DNA of 64,000 bases, taken from contig NZ_PGFZ01000003.1 of NCBI RefSeq assembly GCF_002923755.1, forward strand, positions 251,356 to 315,355, in the 5' to 3' direction. Shown piece after piece: positions 49,612-59,126 of the stretch. The stretch's first letter is position 1, and each line of letters starts with the position of its first letter. This stretch comes from Methylovulum psychrotolerans (lineage in GTDB: Bacteria > Pseudomonadota > Gammaproteobacteria > Methylococcales > Methylomonadaceae). The translations under genes were made by a program, and so were the position numbers. Below the pieces are notes generated by a model. That model made no database searches. It was given only the letters and a program-made list of their open reading frames with translations, and was not told the origin of the DNA.

Positions 49612-50811
49612 TTAGGCGGTTTTAATCACGATTAATTGCGCAGCTTGTACGGCTTTGCTACGCGCGGCTTCTATACTTGTCCCGGTGGCTAAGGCTACGC
49701 CCATACGCCGATGGCTATAGGCGACCGGCTTACCGAACAGGCGGATGTCGCTATCGGGTACAGCCAAGGCTTGGGCAAGACCGGCATAGACTACACCCTC
49801 GGCATCCACTCCGCCAAGAATTACCGCACTAGCACCGATGTTTTGCAGGGCGGGGTTAACCGGCAAGCCTAAAATGGCGCGGGCGTGCAGGTCAAATTCG
49901 GTTTGGCGTTGCGTTACCATCGTCACCATACCCGTGTCGTGCGGCCTAGGGCTGACCTCGCTAAACCATACGGTATCGCCCTGCACAAACAGCTCGACCC
50001 CAAACAGCCCTAAGCCGCCTAAGGCGGCGCAGATTTTTAAGGCTATCGCTTGGGCATTAGCCAATGCGGCGGCGGTCATGGCTTGCGGTTGCCAGCTTTC
50101 GCGGTAATCGCCTTGCTCTTGGCGGTGGCCGATAGGCTCGCAAAAATGGGTTTCTATTTCGCCTTGGGCATTGAGGGCACGGACGGTGAGCAGGGTAATC
50201 TCAAAATCAAACTCAATTTTCGCTTCGACAATCACCTTGCCCGTATCGACGCGGCCACTGGCTTTGGCGGTGTCCCAAGCGGGGCGCAATTGTTCGGCGG
50301 ATTTGACCATAGACTGGCCTTTGCCGGACGAAGACATGGTCGGTTTGATAAAGCAGGGGTAGCCGATACCGCCGTCGACCGCCGCTTGCAGTTCCTCAAA
50401 CGATTCGGCGAAGGCATAAGCCGAGGTGGCGATGCCCAGCTCTTCGGCGGCTAAGGCGCGGATGCCCTCGCGGTTCATGGTCAATTGGATGGCGCGGGCG
50501 TTCGGGACGATGGTGCAAAGCCCTTCAGCCTCAATCTCCGCCAGTGCCGCCGTGGCAATCGCCTCAATTTCTGGGATGATAAAATGCGGCCGCTCCAAGG
50601 CAATCAGTTGCTTAACCGCCACCGCGTCGGTCATATCAATGACATGGCTGCGGTGTGCGACTTGCTGGGCGGGGGCATTGGCATAGCGGTCAACGGCAAT
50701 GACCTCGACCCCGTAACGTTGCAGGGCGATAGTCAGTTCTTTGCCCAACTCGCCACTGCCCAAAAGCAAGGCGCGGGTGGCGTTGGGGGTTAATGGCGTA
50801 CCTATCATCAT
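49612..50811 (-). CDS. purT: Formate-dependent phosphoribosylglycinamide formyltransferase
   Basis: A 399-aa ATP-grasp enzyme that formylates GAR using formate and [31 protein letters not shown] at the start, the [14 protein letters not shown] loop, [28 protein letters not shown] and the C-terminal RMGVALATG are typical of PurT. The ATG at 50811 overlaps the stop of the MutS-like gene (ATGA); a second ATG follows immediately. The use of formate would suit a C1-metabolising organism. Confidence 0.95.
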   Translation of the reverse strand: MMIGTPLTPNATRALLLGSGELGKELTIALQRYGVEVIAVDRYANAPAQQVAHRSHVIDMTDAVAVKQLIALERPHFIIPEIEAIATAALAEIEAEGLCTIVPNARAIQLTMNREGIRALAAEELGIATSAYAFAESFEELQAAVDGGIGYPCFIKPTMSSSGKGQSMVKSAEQLRPAWDTAKASGRVDTGKVIVEAKIEFDFEITLLTVRALNAQGEIETHFCEPIGHRQEQGDYRESWQPQAMTAAALANAQAIALKICAALGGLGLFGVELFVQGDTVWFSEVSPRPHDTGMVTMVTQRQTEFDLHARAILGLPVNPALQNIGASAVILGGVDAEGVVYAGLAQALAVPDSDIRLFGKPVAYSHRRMGVALATGTSIEAARSKAVQAAQLIVIKTA

Positions 50812-52391
50812 TTTGTCTCTGCTAAATAATTGTCGATGTCTTCTTTAGAAAAGCCGATTTTCTTGGCGACCCGGTCGGCATGGCTGACGCGGGAAATGCC
50901 TTCCACCAGCCGATAGGTCGGTGCGTCATTGGCAAATTCGACTTGTTTGGGCATCCCTATCCTTTTCTTAACGAAGTGGTCGACCAATTGGTGGTTATGG
51001 GTAATCAATACCGTGCTGTTGCCCTTGCGGTAAAAACCGTCGAGGACATTGGTGGAGGATTCCATTTTTTCTTCAAACGTGGTGCCTTCCGATAATTCAT
51101 CAAGCACCACCAAGCTTTTCGCGGTGGTCGCCAAAAAGATGTCCTTGGTGCGTTTTAGTTCCGTACCGAAGCGGCCTTCGCCGTCATTCAAATGACTAAT
51201 TTCCGGCACTTGGTAGAAAATCCGGTCGGCTACCGTCAGGGTGGCGGTTTTGGCAGGGACAAAACAGCCAATCTGCGCCAGCAATTGGATTTGGGTGATG
51301 GTCTTGCAAAAGGCGGTTTTGCCGCCGCTGTTAGGCCCTGTGACCAGCAACAGTTTTTCGTCGTCTAAAGCCAAATCATTGCCGACATAATCATTGTAGG
51401 CCTTGCTTAACACCGGATTTCTGGCCTCGGTCAGGTTCATCCGGTGGTGTGGGCTGTCGATCAAGCTGGGTAGGACCACATTGTGGCCAAACTGCTCGGC
51501 AAATTTTAAGAACGACAACAGTTCATCCAGCTGCCCCAGCGCGTCTAAGGTTTCGCCGACGGCGGCGGAACTGCGGTAAATGCCGCGCAACGGCACAATG
51601 GCCTTGTCGCGGTCAAAGCCACCGATAATCGGAAAATACAATAGCAGCAACGGTGACAAAAACACCACCTGATCGGGCAATTCCACGCGCATATCAGCCG
51701 GGGCAAAAGTGCTGATCAGCCAGTACAGGGCAAACACCGTCACCAGCAATAAAGGCTTAAGGATACGCGGCACAAACACCACCGCAGGCAACAGCGAACC
51801 GCGCCGTTCTTCGCGGCATTGGATACCGCGCTCGGTCAGGTACACAGGCCCCTTCATCAGCGAATAGGAGCGGGTGTCGGCGAAGTTGCTGATGGTGGCG
51901 AACAGCTCTTGCAAGTACGCGCTGTCAGGCTTTTCAATAGCCTGGATGTGGTCGACCGCATCAAGCAGAAACTGTACGCCTTTTTTGTATTGCGCATAGC
52001 CATAACCTTCGATCTCGTGGGCTTCCCGCGCCGTAGTGAATGAGCCGAGGAAGTTGCCGAACAGTAGGCGGTAAAAATGGCCTTCTTGCTGGGCCGCGTG
52101 GTCAATCAGCGCGGTCAGGGCTGCCGCCAGATGCGGCTTGTCGCCCAGTTCCTGCACCGCTGCCTGCTTGGCGTGCAGCACTTCTAGCGAGTCTGAGGGT
52201 TGGGTGAGCGAGCGGTACAGCACGGCTTGCCCGGCGGTGGTGGTGGCGTAGTTGACGGCATCGAACACTTTATCGACTTCTAGGGTACTGAACGCGCTTT
52301 CGTCGATCACCCCCTCGCCCGTCGGTAACGGCTGGGAAGCTTTTATGTTAGGCCAGACATCTTGCCAGAGGGTTAACAGGGTCTCTTTCAT
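50808..52391 (-). CDS. MutS-related ATPase of unknown role
   Basis: A 527-aa protein. Residues ~90-250 form a helical MutS-core-like part with two hydrophobic segments (near 215-235 and 245-262, [18 protein letters not shown]), and residues ~335-500 form a MutS domain V ATPase with Walker [15 protein letters not shown] near 350 and Walker [16 protein letters not shown]. There is no mismatch-recognition domain I, so it is not a classic mismatch-repair MutS but one of the short, sometimes membrane-linked relatives. It overlaps purT by ATGA. Function unknown. Confidence 0.8.
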   Translation of the reverse strand: MKETLLTLWQDVWPNIKASQPLPTGEGVIDESAFSTLEVDKVFDAVNYATTTAGQAVLYRSLTQPSDSLEVLHAKQAAVQELGDKPHLAAALTALIDHAAQQEGHFYRLLFGNFLGSFTTAREAHEIEGYGYAQYKKGVQFLLDAVDHIQAIEKPDSAYLQELFATISNFADTRSYSLMKGPVYLTERGIQCREERRGSLLPAVVFVPRILKPLLLVTVFALYWLISTFAPADMRVELPDQVVFLSPLLLLYFPIIGGFDRDKAIVPLRGIYRSSAAVGETLDALGQLDELLSFLKFAEQFGHNVVLPSLIDSPHHRMNLTEARNPVLSKAYNDYVGNDLALDDEKLLLVTGPNSGGKTAFCKTITQIQLLAQIGCFVPAKTATLTVADRIFYQVPEISHLNDGEGRFGTELKRTKDIFLATTAKSLVVLDELSEGTTFEEKMESSTNVLDGFYRKGNSTVLITHNHQLVDHFVKKRIGMPKQVEFANDAPTYRLVEGISRVSHADRVAKKIGFSKEDIDNYLAETK

Positions 52392-52510
52392 AGTTGCGTC
52401 TCTTTAATTATTATTTTGAGGGCTAGAGGTTTTTTAACGGCACGGCTGTGGCATGTTACGCGTGCCGCACTGCTAAAGGTATATCCTGTACTGAAATACT
52501 ACGCAAGCTT

Positions 52511-52543
52511 GGAGTGCAAAGGTCTTTAGCCTTTGCACGATGG
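52511..52543. repeat. 33-bp-class palindromic repeat (copy 2)
   Basis: The segment ggagtgcaaaggtctttagc onward is the inverted-orientation form of the repeat at 34234-34264, with a stem gtgcaaagg paired to cctttgcac. Together with copy 3 at 52825-52857 it brackets the MITE-like element at 52557-52792. Confidence 0.75.
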
Positions 52544-52556
52544 CCTAAATTGCTTA

Positions 52557-52792
52557 CTTAGGAACGTGCATAAAAAAAATCTGTTGAACAGGCAAAAGTA
52601 CGGCAACTCCCTCCCTCCTGAGCGAAGCCGAAGGGCTCCCCCTTGTCAGGGGGAGGGGCGTTTTCCCCTTGATTTTCGCCTGTATGACGGGAAAGTCATT
52701 TGCTCCCTCCCCTGCCAAGGGGAGGGCTGGGGTGGGGTTTAACACGCAGAGATATAATGGAACGCCCACTTAATTTCATGCGCCTTCCTTAA
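52557..52792. mobile_element. MITE-like element, type 2 terminal repeats (degenerate right end)
   Basis: It starts cttaggaacgtgcataaa and ends with a decayed complement (ttcatgcgccttccttaa). Its 180-bp core is nearly identical to that of the element at 56155-56374 but carries an extra gagcgaagccgaaggg insertion. No coding capacity. Confidence 0.75.
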
Positions 52793-52824
52793 CGCCGGAA
52801 GACAGGTTGACCTATCCGGTTAGG

Positions 52825-52857
52825 CCATCGTGCAATGGCTAAAGAACATTGCACTCC
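52825..52857. repeat. 33-bp-class palindromic repeat (copy 3)
   Basis: The segment starts ccatcgtgcaatggctaaag and ends cattgcactcc, one base from the copy at 34234-34264 in the shared part. It lies in opposite orientation to the copy at 52511-52543, with the MITE-like element between them. Confidence 0.75.
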
Positions 52858-52918
52858 ACTCTGTGCCGCGCAACGGGTGACGGTTCTTATAACGGATAGC
52901 TGGCCGTCTACTTAAACC

Positions 52919-53578
52919 CTACTGGCTACGGCGTTGCGGGGTCTGCACCACAGGTTTGGTCGGGGCCATTTCGGTGACGATGACATTCGCGCCCATGGTT
53001 TTTAGGCGCAAACGGATGTCGTTGACGCTCTTCATCTGCGTGAAAGGCCCTAACTTGACACGGTGGGTGGTCACGCCGTCGATTTTTGCCTTATCCACTT
53101 TCGAGGCGATGCCCATTAAGGCCAGCTTGGCGCGGAGTTGGTCGGCTTCCTTAAAAGTTTGGAACGAACCCACCTGCATGACATATTTGGCATCTTTTGC
53201 CTTACCGATACGCTCTTCACGGACACGGGTTTTTAGCTCATAATCGGGCACCACCACTTCCTTATCGGGCAAGACGGTGTAGAACTCAAAATGCGGGGGC
53301 TTAGGCTTGGGCGGTTCTTTGGTCTCAGGCACCGCCGCTGCCGTACCTTTTTTAGGGTCGGTAGCTGTGGCCGTAGTGCCCGTACCCGCCGCCGTGTTGT
53401 TACCCGCCACATAAGACGGCGGCGGCTCTTTTGGGGAGGTGAGTTTTAGGTAGGCCAAAAAGGCAATGAAAGCAAACACCAAAGCCCCAACCAACAGCCC
53501 TTGCCAGCGGGTAATAACCCGTTTGGAAGACGGGCTTTTCTTTTTGATGGTACCCCGGTGTTTGTAATCTTTAGCCAT
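52919..53578 (-). CDS. SPOR-domain membrane protein (FtsN-like)
   Basis: A 219-aa protein with a basic cytoplasmic start (KHRGTIKKKSPSSKR), one membrane helix (about 25-46), a Thr/Ala/Pro-rich periplasmic linker and a C-terminal SPOR domain (about 138-205: YVMQVGSFQTFKEADQLRAK ... THRVKLGPFTQMKSVNDIR), which binds denuded peptidoglycan at the septum. This is the architecture of FtsN-type division proteins. It starts 3 nt after the argS stop, and an argS-SPOR pairing is common in gammaproteobacteria. Confidence 0.88.
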   Translation of the reverse strand: MAKDYKHRGTIKKKSPSSKRVITRWQGLLVGALVFAFIAFLAYLKLTSPKEPPPSYVAGNNTAAGTGTTATATDPKKGTAAAVPETKEPPKPKPPHFEFYTVLPDKEVVVPDYELKTRVREERIGKAKDAKYVMQVGSFQTFKEADQLRAKLALMGIASKVDKAKIDGVTTHRVKLGPFTQMKSVNDIRLRLKTMGANVIVTEMAPTKPVVQTPQRRSQ

Positions 53579-53581
53579 ACA

Positions 53582-55348
53582 TCACATAACTTCAGGCGTG
53601 TTAATGTTTAATAGGTTTAGGCCGTTTGCCAACACTTGCTTGACGGCGCAAACCAGATTCAGCCGCGCATTGCGCAGCGGTGCATCGTCAACCAAAAATT
53701 GGTGGGCGTTATAATAAGTATGCAATTCAGTTGCCAACTCACGCAAGTATAGCACCACTTGGTGCGGTTCATACTGTGCCGCCGCCTTTTCCAAGACTTC
53801 GGGATAACGGCCCAAGGTTGCCAACAAGGCCAACTCATGACTTTCCGCCAACAGCGGCAAGTTCGCCATGCCCAAATCAATATCGCGCGACCAACCTTTT
53901 TCATCCAATTGCCGTAACACGCTGCATACCCGCGCATGGGCGTACTGGACATAAAACACCGGATTTTCATTGGTTCTGGAAGTCGCCAACTGCAAATCGA
54001 AATCCATGTGCTGCTCGGAGCGGCGCATCACATAAAAAAACCGCGCCGCATCCTTGCCGACTTCGTTACGCAATTGCCGCAAGGTGACAAACTCGCCGGA
54101 ACGGGTCGACATCTGCACTTTTTCTTCGCCCCGGTACAAGGTCGCAAACTGCACCAGCAACACTTTCAGCTTTTCGGCATCCGCACCCAAAGCCTGTATC
54201 GCCGCGCGTACGCGTGGGATATAACCGTGATGGTCGGCACCCCAAATATCAATAATCTGGTCGAAACCCCGCGCCAGTTTATGGTGGTGGTAGGCAATGT
54301 CGGAGGCAAAATACGTGTACTGGCCGTTTTCGCGCACCACCACCCGGTCTTTTTCGTCGCCCAATTGGCTGGACGCAAACCATATCGCCCCGTCTTGCTC
54401 GTACAAATGCCCGCCCGCCCGCAACTGCGCCAAGGCCTTTTCCACCGAGCCGTCATCCATTAACTGCCGTTCTGAGAACCATTGCTGATAATCGACACCA
54501 AACTCGTGCAAATCGTCCTTAATGTCGCCTAAAATGTCGTTCAGGCCGATTTGGAAAAAATCCCGGTACAGTTTGCTGCCCAGCAACATTTTTGCCCGCG
54601 CGATCAGGGCATCAATATGGACTTCCTTATCACCGCCTTGCGGCTCGTCGGGCGGAATGCTTTCCTGCACCAACGCCGCCGGACGGCGGTAGTCGTTGCC
54701 TGCATTTTGGTGGATGCCCCGTGCAATGTCGCGGACATAATCGCCGCGATAGGCGTTGCTCGGAAACGGCAACACTTCGCCGCATTCTTCCAAATAGCGC
54801 AACCAGATACTGGTCGCCAAAATGTCCATTTGCCGGCCCGCATCGTTGACATAATACTCCCGGTGCACCTCAAAGCCCACCGCCGCCAACAAGTCCGCCA
54901 GCACCGAACCATACGCCGCACCGCGCCCGTGGCCGACATGCAAGGGGCCGGTGGGGTTGGCGGAGACAAACTCCACCTGTACTTTCTTACCCGCCCCGCT
55001 TTGGCTTAAACCAAACGCCGCGCCCTGTTCGTTGATACGCGGGATAATCTGATACTGGGCATCTGGATTAACAAAAAAATTGATAAAGCCAGGGCCTGCC
55101 AGCTCCACTTTAGTGATCGCCGCATCAGCGGGTAGGGCGGCAATGATTTTCTCGGCCAATTGTCGTGGGTTGGCTTTGGCGGGTTTGGCCAGCATCAAGG
55201 CCAAGTTAGACGCAAAATCGCCGTGTTGTGCATCACGGGCGCGCTCTATCACTATTTGCGGCGCAATGTCCTGCGCCAAAACACCCTCAGTTTTCAGGCT
55301 CTCAAGCGCCTGCCGGATCAGTTCCTCTATCTTTTGTTTCATCGCCAC
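53582..55348 (-). CDS. argS: Arginyl-tRNA synthetase
   Basis: A 588-aa class I synthetase. N-terminal Add-1 tRNA-binding domain, HIGH-type motif HVGHGRG (137-143) after [20 protein letters not shown], and a KMSKS-loop equivalent [11 protein letters not shown], followed by the alpha-helical anticodon-binding domain. Length is normal. The first of two nearby in-frame ATGs (55348, 55342) is used; either is possible. The SPOR-protein gene follows directly in the same operon. Confidence 0.96.
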   Translation of the reverse strand: MAMKQKIEELIRQALESLKTEGVLAQDIAPQIVIERARDAQHGDFASNLALMLAKPAKANPRQLAEKIIAALPADAAITKVELAGPGFINFFVNPDAQYQIIPRINEQGAAFGLSQSGAGKKVQVEFVSANPTGPLHVGHGRGAAYGSVLADLLAAVGFEVHREYYVNDAGRQMDILATSIWLRYLEECGEVLPFPSNAYRGDYVRDIARGIHQNAGNDYRRPAALVQESIPPDEPQGGDKEVHIDALIARAKMLLGSKLYRDFFQIGLNDILGDIKDDLHEFGVDYQQWFSERQLMDDGSVEKALAQLRAGGHLYEQDGAIWFASSQLGDEKDRVVVRENGQYTYFASDIAYHHHKLARGFDQIIDIWGADHHGYIPRVRAAIQALGADAEKLKVLLVQFATLYRGEEKVQMSTRSGEFVTLRQLRNEVGKDAARFFYVMRRSEQHMDFDLQLATSRTNENPVFYVQYAHARVCSVLRQLDEKGWSRDIDLGMANLPLLAESHELALLATLGRYPEVLEKAAAQYEPHQVVLYLRELATELHTYYNAHQFLVDDAPLRNARLNLVCAVKQVLANGLNLLNINTPEVM

Positions 55349-55715
55349 ACTGCACAGTTAAATCAAATTAAAGTGCTTCATTATCCACGAAAATTAGCCG
55401 ATTATCCATTAAGACCTGCAATTGGCTGGCTAGCCCTTATTTACAAGCCACACCAAAGTGCCGATAATGATTCGGTATAAGGGGGGCCTTATGGCATCAG
55501 CCTGTTTTTGTTGTGGAAAATAAAGCCGCCGCTAGATACCGTTATCCGCCGCCTAAAAGGTGATGCGCGGCTTTAGCGGCAAAAATGAAAAAATTCAACA
55601 AAAGCATTGAATTTTTCGGCTAAATTCCATATTCTTTACGGGTTTAACTTTGCGTCGGACTGTACACTTAAATTAAAGCAATACAGTTCTTTTTTTAACA
55701 TCAAGAGAGGTCATT
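55349..55715. other. Intergenic region between divergent argS and the cytochrome gene
   Basis: A 367-bp gap with the promoters of two divergent genes. The right half (55560-55700) is A/T-rich and includes TACACTTAAAT near 55663, a possible -10 region for the cytochrome gene, but no matching -35 was found. No repeat or RNA gene was seen. Confidence 0.45.
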
Positions 55716-56054
55716 ATGAAAAAATCATTAATCACAATCGCAGGTATTGCTTTAATCGCTTTAAGTGGCCAAGCATTTGCTGACGAACAAATCGAAGTCG
55801 GTAAAAAAATCTATGAACGCGCTTTTGGCCGTGGTTGCGGCACTTGCCACGACATCGCTTCTAACCCACAACTGACCGCTTTAATCAAAGCTGGCCAATT
55901 GGACCGCGCTAAATTTGAAACCACTCTGAAAGAAGGCAAAGGCGGTATGCCTAAAGCCATCGCAGAAATCATGAAACAACCTTCAGTGGCTAAAGCCGGT
56001 TACGGCGAAGACCAAGCGGTTGACGCACTGTACAAATATTTGGAAACCAAATAA
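55716..56054 (+). CDS. Small class I cytochrome c
   Basis: A 112-aa periplasmic monohaem cytochrome. Signal peptide 1-22 ending AFA, haem-binding CGTCH (Cys41, Cys44, His45) and a candidate axial Met78 in KGGMPKAI. A strong GAGAGG lies seven bases before the ATG and a strong terminator follows, so it is probably a well-expressed monocistronic gene. Codon choice (many AAA, GAA, CGC/CGT) also suggests high expression. It likely carries electrons between periplasmic dehydrogenases and an oxidase; the partner is not known. Confidence 0.9.
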   Translation: MKKSLITIAGIALIALSGQAFADEQIEVGKKIYERAFGRGCGTCHDIASNPQLTALIKAGQLDRAKFETTLKEGKGGMPKAIAEIMKQPSVAKAGYGEDQAVDALYKYLETK

Positions 56055-56093
56055 GCGTACTGTTGACCTAAATCGGGCCTTTCTTTAGCCCGA

Positions 56094-56133
56094 AAAAAAG
56101 CCGCCCCAAGTGCAAACCTGGGGCGGCTTTTTT
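56094..56133 (+). terminator. Bidirectional rho-independent terminator
   Basis: A perfect 15-bp stem (56094-56108 with 56119-56133), including six A/T pairs at the base, gives an A-run before and a T-run after. It terminates the cytochrome transcript and could also stop transcripts coming from the opposite side. The next MITE-like element starts 22 bp later. Confidence 0.92.
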
Positions 56134-56154
56134 GTGTCGGGACTTAAGCCTAAG

Positions 56155-56374
56155 CTTAGGAACGTGCATAAAATAAAATCTGTTAAACAGGCGAAAGTAC
56201 GGCAACCCCCTCCCAGCCTCCCCCTTGGCAGGGGGAGGAGCGTTGTCCCCCTGATTTTCGCCTGTATGACGGGGAAGCCATTTGCTCCCTCCCCTGCGAA
56301 GGGGAGGGCTGGGGTGGGGTTTAACACGTTGAGGAGCAATGGAACGCCGACTTAATTTTATGCACATTCCTAAG
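56155..56374. mobile_element. MITE-like element, type 2 terminal repeats
   Basis: A 220-bp element with 20-bp terminal inverted repeats (cttaggaacgtgcataaaat at 56155-56174; complement at 56355-56374) that differ at one position. It has no coding capacity. The core shares the palindromic cctcccctgcgaagggg block with the other MITE-like copies, and taagcctaagcttagg-like sequence flanks both ends. Confidence 0.85.
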
Positions 56375-56381
56375 CCTAAGC

Positions 56382-56978
56382 TTACTTGCCGCTTAAATAC
56401 CGGACAATCTTTTCCCGCAACGGCAGTTTTTTGAGGTTTCTGATCCAGATGCCCGCCACGGCGGCGATCATCAGGCTACAGGAAGCCAGCGTCCAATAAA
56501 TCAGCCGCTTTAATTGCGACATTTCCTGCATCAGTTGCGCATTTGATAAGCTGGCCGCCGGAGTAGGGGCAGCTTGGGCGGGTCCCGAATAGGTGCGCAA
56601 CACCCGCACATCGTTTTTAATGTCTTCCAACGCCCCTAAAGACGCGGGAACCGCCCCGGCGCGTAGGCTTTCTTCTAAAGAACGTAGCTTGCTTTCAATC
56701 GAGCCGCTGACCAAACCGACCATTTGCCCTTTCAGTGCGTTAACTTCCGCCGACAACTGCGGACTGTCCGCCGTTACCGTGCCATCATCCGCCGTCACTT
56801 TTTTATAAGCCGTCAAAAAATCATTGCTGGGCAGTAACAAAAAGCCCGTGACAAAAATCACCGTCATAAGGAAAAACACCCCCCTCAGCAACCATCGGTT
56901 GGTTTTCATCAACTGCTGGTGGGATGGCACACTTTGCAAAACAACAATTTCTGAATGGGTTTTATTTTTCTGGCTCAT
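56382..56978 (-). CDS. Two-helix membrane protein of unknown function
   Basis: A 198-aa protein with two hydrophobic helices, about 35-56 (WLLRGVFFLMTVIFVTGFLL) and 160-182 (LIYWTLASCSLMIAAVAGIW). The soluble region between them is presumably periplasmic and includes a coiled-coil-prone stretch (ALKGQMVGLVSGSIESKLRS). The start is the ATG at 56978 behind GAGAGGAAG; a longer frame upstream lacks such a site. No family recognised. The type 2 MITE-like element lies 7 bp beyond its stop. Confidence 0.65.
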   Translation of the reverse strand: MSQKNKTHSEIVVLQSVPSHQQLMKTNRWLLRGVFFLMTVIFVTGFLLLPSNDFLTAYKKVTADDGTVTADSPQLSAEVNALKGQMVGLVSGSIESKLRSLEESLRAGAVPASLGALEDIKNDVRVLRTYSGPAQAAPTPAASLSNAQLMQEMSQLKRLIYWTLASCSLMIAAVAGIWIRNLKKLPLREKIVRYLSGK

Positions 56979-57111
56979 TATTAACTTCCTCTCGAAACGC
57001 ACAACAGCCGCTTCGGACAAATTATTTATTATTATGGCTCTAATGGGTTTAGGGATACACGGCACAACAGGGCGTTAGGCTCACCAATACGCAAAGTACA
57101 AGGTGATACTG

Positions 57112-57450
57112 CCCCCTCCCCTGATGGGGAGGGTTGGGGTGGGGAGAATCTAAACAACACTTTTTTCATCAAATAGACTGAAAAATAAGTTGCTCAAAAT
57201 GGCTTACACACAAAATACCCATCATTTCGGCAATCCCTTTATGCCTCGTGGGTATGCCAGAATGATGGGGGTTGAAGGTCGCTATGTTTATACTCTGAAC
57301 AGTCCAGCCTTCGACAGGCTCAGGCCGAACGGTTAATCCTAAAAACCGAAAACTTGACCGTTTGAAGTATATTAATAGACAAAAGACCTTAAAACCCCTA
57401 TATAGCCTCGTTTTATTCTCCCCACCCCAGCCCTCCCCAGCAGGGGAGGG
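57112..57450. repeat. Inverted pair of GC-rich core repeats enclosing A/T-rich DNA
   Basis: Arms at 57112-57150 and 57415-57450 (cccctcccctgatggggagg in one strand) are the same sequence as the pair at 39426-39581. Between them lie the dispersed repeat at 57221-57267 and a gccttcgacaggctcagg element near 57309. The whole 636-bp gap from 56979 to argG holds no credible gene. Confidence 0.65.
57221..57267. repeat. Dispersed palindromic repeat (copy 2)
   Basis: Same layout as 10099-10146: ggcaatccctttatg in the left half and gggtatgcc in the right. Here the ends read atcattt and agaatgat, which are imperfect inverted repeats. Confidence 0.65.
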
Positions 57451-57614
57451 AGCGGTTAGCCAATGCGCTTGGGCTTTTATAAAGCTCCTCGCCCTATTTA
57501 GGGCTGATGGTATAAAAAGCTTAAGCATCAGCTAACCCCCAAAGCCGCCGTGCCAATTCCCAAGGCGTAACTAACGGCCAATTATACAAGCTAAATGGAA
57601 ATTTGTTCTGGGTT

Positions 57615-58829
57615 TTATTTCAGACGCTTGGCGGCGGCGATACGCATCCGCAACGCGTTGAGCTTAATAAAGCCCTCGGCATCTTTTTGGTTATACGCGC
57701 CGCCGTCTTCTTCAAACGTGGCGATGCTTTCGTCAAACAAGCTGTCGGTATCAGAGGCGCGGCCTACCACGATGACATTACCCTTATACAGTTTCAGCCT
57801 AACCTTACCGTTAACCGACACTTGCGACGCATCAATCATGGTTTGCAGCATCTGCCGTTCAGGGCTCCACCAGTAGCCGTTATAAATCAACGACGCATAA
57901 CGCGGCATCAACTCATCTTTTAAATGCGCCACTTCGCGGTCTAAGGTTAATGACTCAATCGCCCGGTGCGCTTTCAGCATCACCGTACCCGCTGGGGTCT
58001 CGTAACAGCCGCGCGACTTCATGCCGACATAACGGTTTTCGACAATATCCAAACGGCCAATACCGTTTGCCCCGGCAATCGTGTTCAGCTTTGCCAACAC
58101 CTCAGCAGGCGAATGCGGCACATCGTCAATGGCGACAATATCGCCTTGGCGGAAGGTCAATTCTATATAAGTCGCTTGATCCGGCGCGGCTTCAGGCGAT
58201 ACCGTCCAACGCCACATATCTTCTTCCGGCTCCGTCCACGGATTTTCCAAGACGCGGCCTTCGTAAGAAATGTGCAGCAAATTCGCGTCCATAGAATAAG
58301 GCGAGGTTTTGCCTTTTTTCATCTCGACCGGAATGCCGTGCTTTTCGGCATAATCCAACAGCGTTTGCCGTGAGGTCAGGTTCCACTCGCGCCAAGGGGC
58401 GATAACATGGATGTCAGGACGCAGCGCGTACGCGCCCAGCTCAAAACGCACTTGGTCGTTACCTTTGCCGGTCGCGCCGTGGGAAATGGCATCCGCGCCG
58501 GTTTCGTTGGCAATTTCAATCAAACGTTTAGCGATTAAAGGCCGCGCAATGGAGGTGCCTAACAGGTATTCGCCTTCGTAAACCGTATTGGCGCGGAACA
58601 TCGGAAACACAAAATCCCGCGCAAATTCTTCGCGCAAATCGTCAATGTAAATTTCCTTAATGCCCATGCTTTGCGCCTTAGCCCGTGCGGGTTCCACTTC
58701 CTCACCCTGGCCCAAATCCGCCGTAAAAGTCACCACCTCGCAGTCATACACATCTTGCAACCATTTAAGGATAACGGAAGTGTCCAACCCCCCGGAATAA
58801 GCTAAAACAACTTTATTGATGTCCGACAT
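57615..58829 (-). CDS. argG: Argininosuccinate synthase
   Basis: A 404-aa enzyme joining citrulline and aspartate at the cost of ATP. PP-loop [15 protein letters not shown] (residues 10-24), TADLGQGEE, the [15 protein letters not shown] loop and the substrate strings [14 protein letters not shown] are complete. Length is normal. It is monocistronic. The downstream gap contains repeat elements only. Confidence 0.96.
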   Translation of the reverse strand: MSDINKVVLAYSGGLDTSVILKWLQDVYDCEVVTFTADLGQGEEVEPARAKAQSMGIKEIYIDDLREEFARDFVFPMFRANTVYEGEYLLGTSIARPLIAKRLIEIANETGADAISHGATGKGNDQVRFELGAYALRPDIHVIAPWREWNLTSRQTLLDYAEKHGIPVEMKKGKTSPYSMDANLLHISYEGRVLENPWTEPEEDMWRWTVSPEAAPDQATYIELTFRQGDIVAIDDVPHSPAEVLAKLNTIAGANGIGRLDIVENRYVGMKSRGCYETPAGTVMLKAHRAIESLTLDREVAHLKDELMPRYASLIYNGYWWSPERQMLQTMIDASQVSVNGKVRLKLYKGNVIVVGRASDTDSLFDESIATFEEDGGAYNQKDAEGFIKLNALRMRIAAAKRLK

Positions 58830-59126
58830 AGTTCTCTTGATCTTGATGTTGAAAAATGGGGGGATTATACCTGAAAATGGCGCGGGGCAGTGTAGGGATT
58901 CGGTGGGGTTAACAGCATTGCTTGCGCCCTGTCGGGCGCATTAGTGTTTATCCTTTCCATTACGGGGTACTCGCGTACAACGCCCAAGCCCTTAACCCGC
59001 GAAAAAAACAACCGCAAGAACAAAACCGCCAACGGTTTAGGCTTCCCTTCTGCTATACTCAAACTGACTTTAGCCCTATCCGAACCGCTAAGCCCTACCT
59101 ACACCAACAACCCAACCGCCATACCT

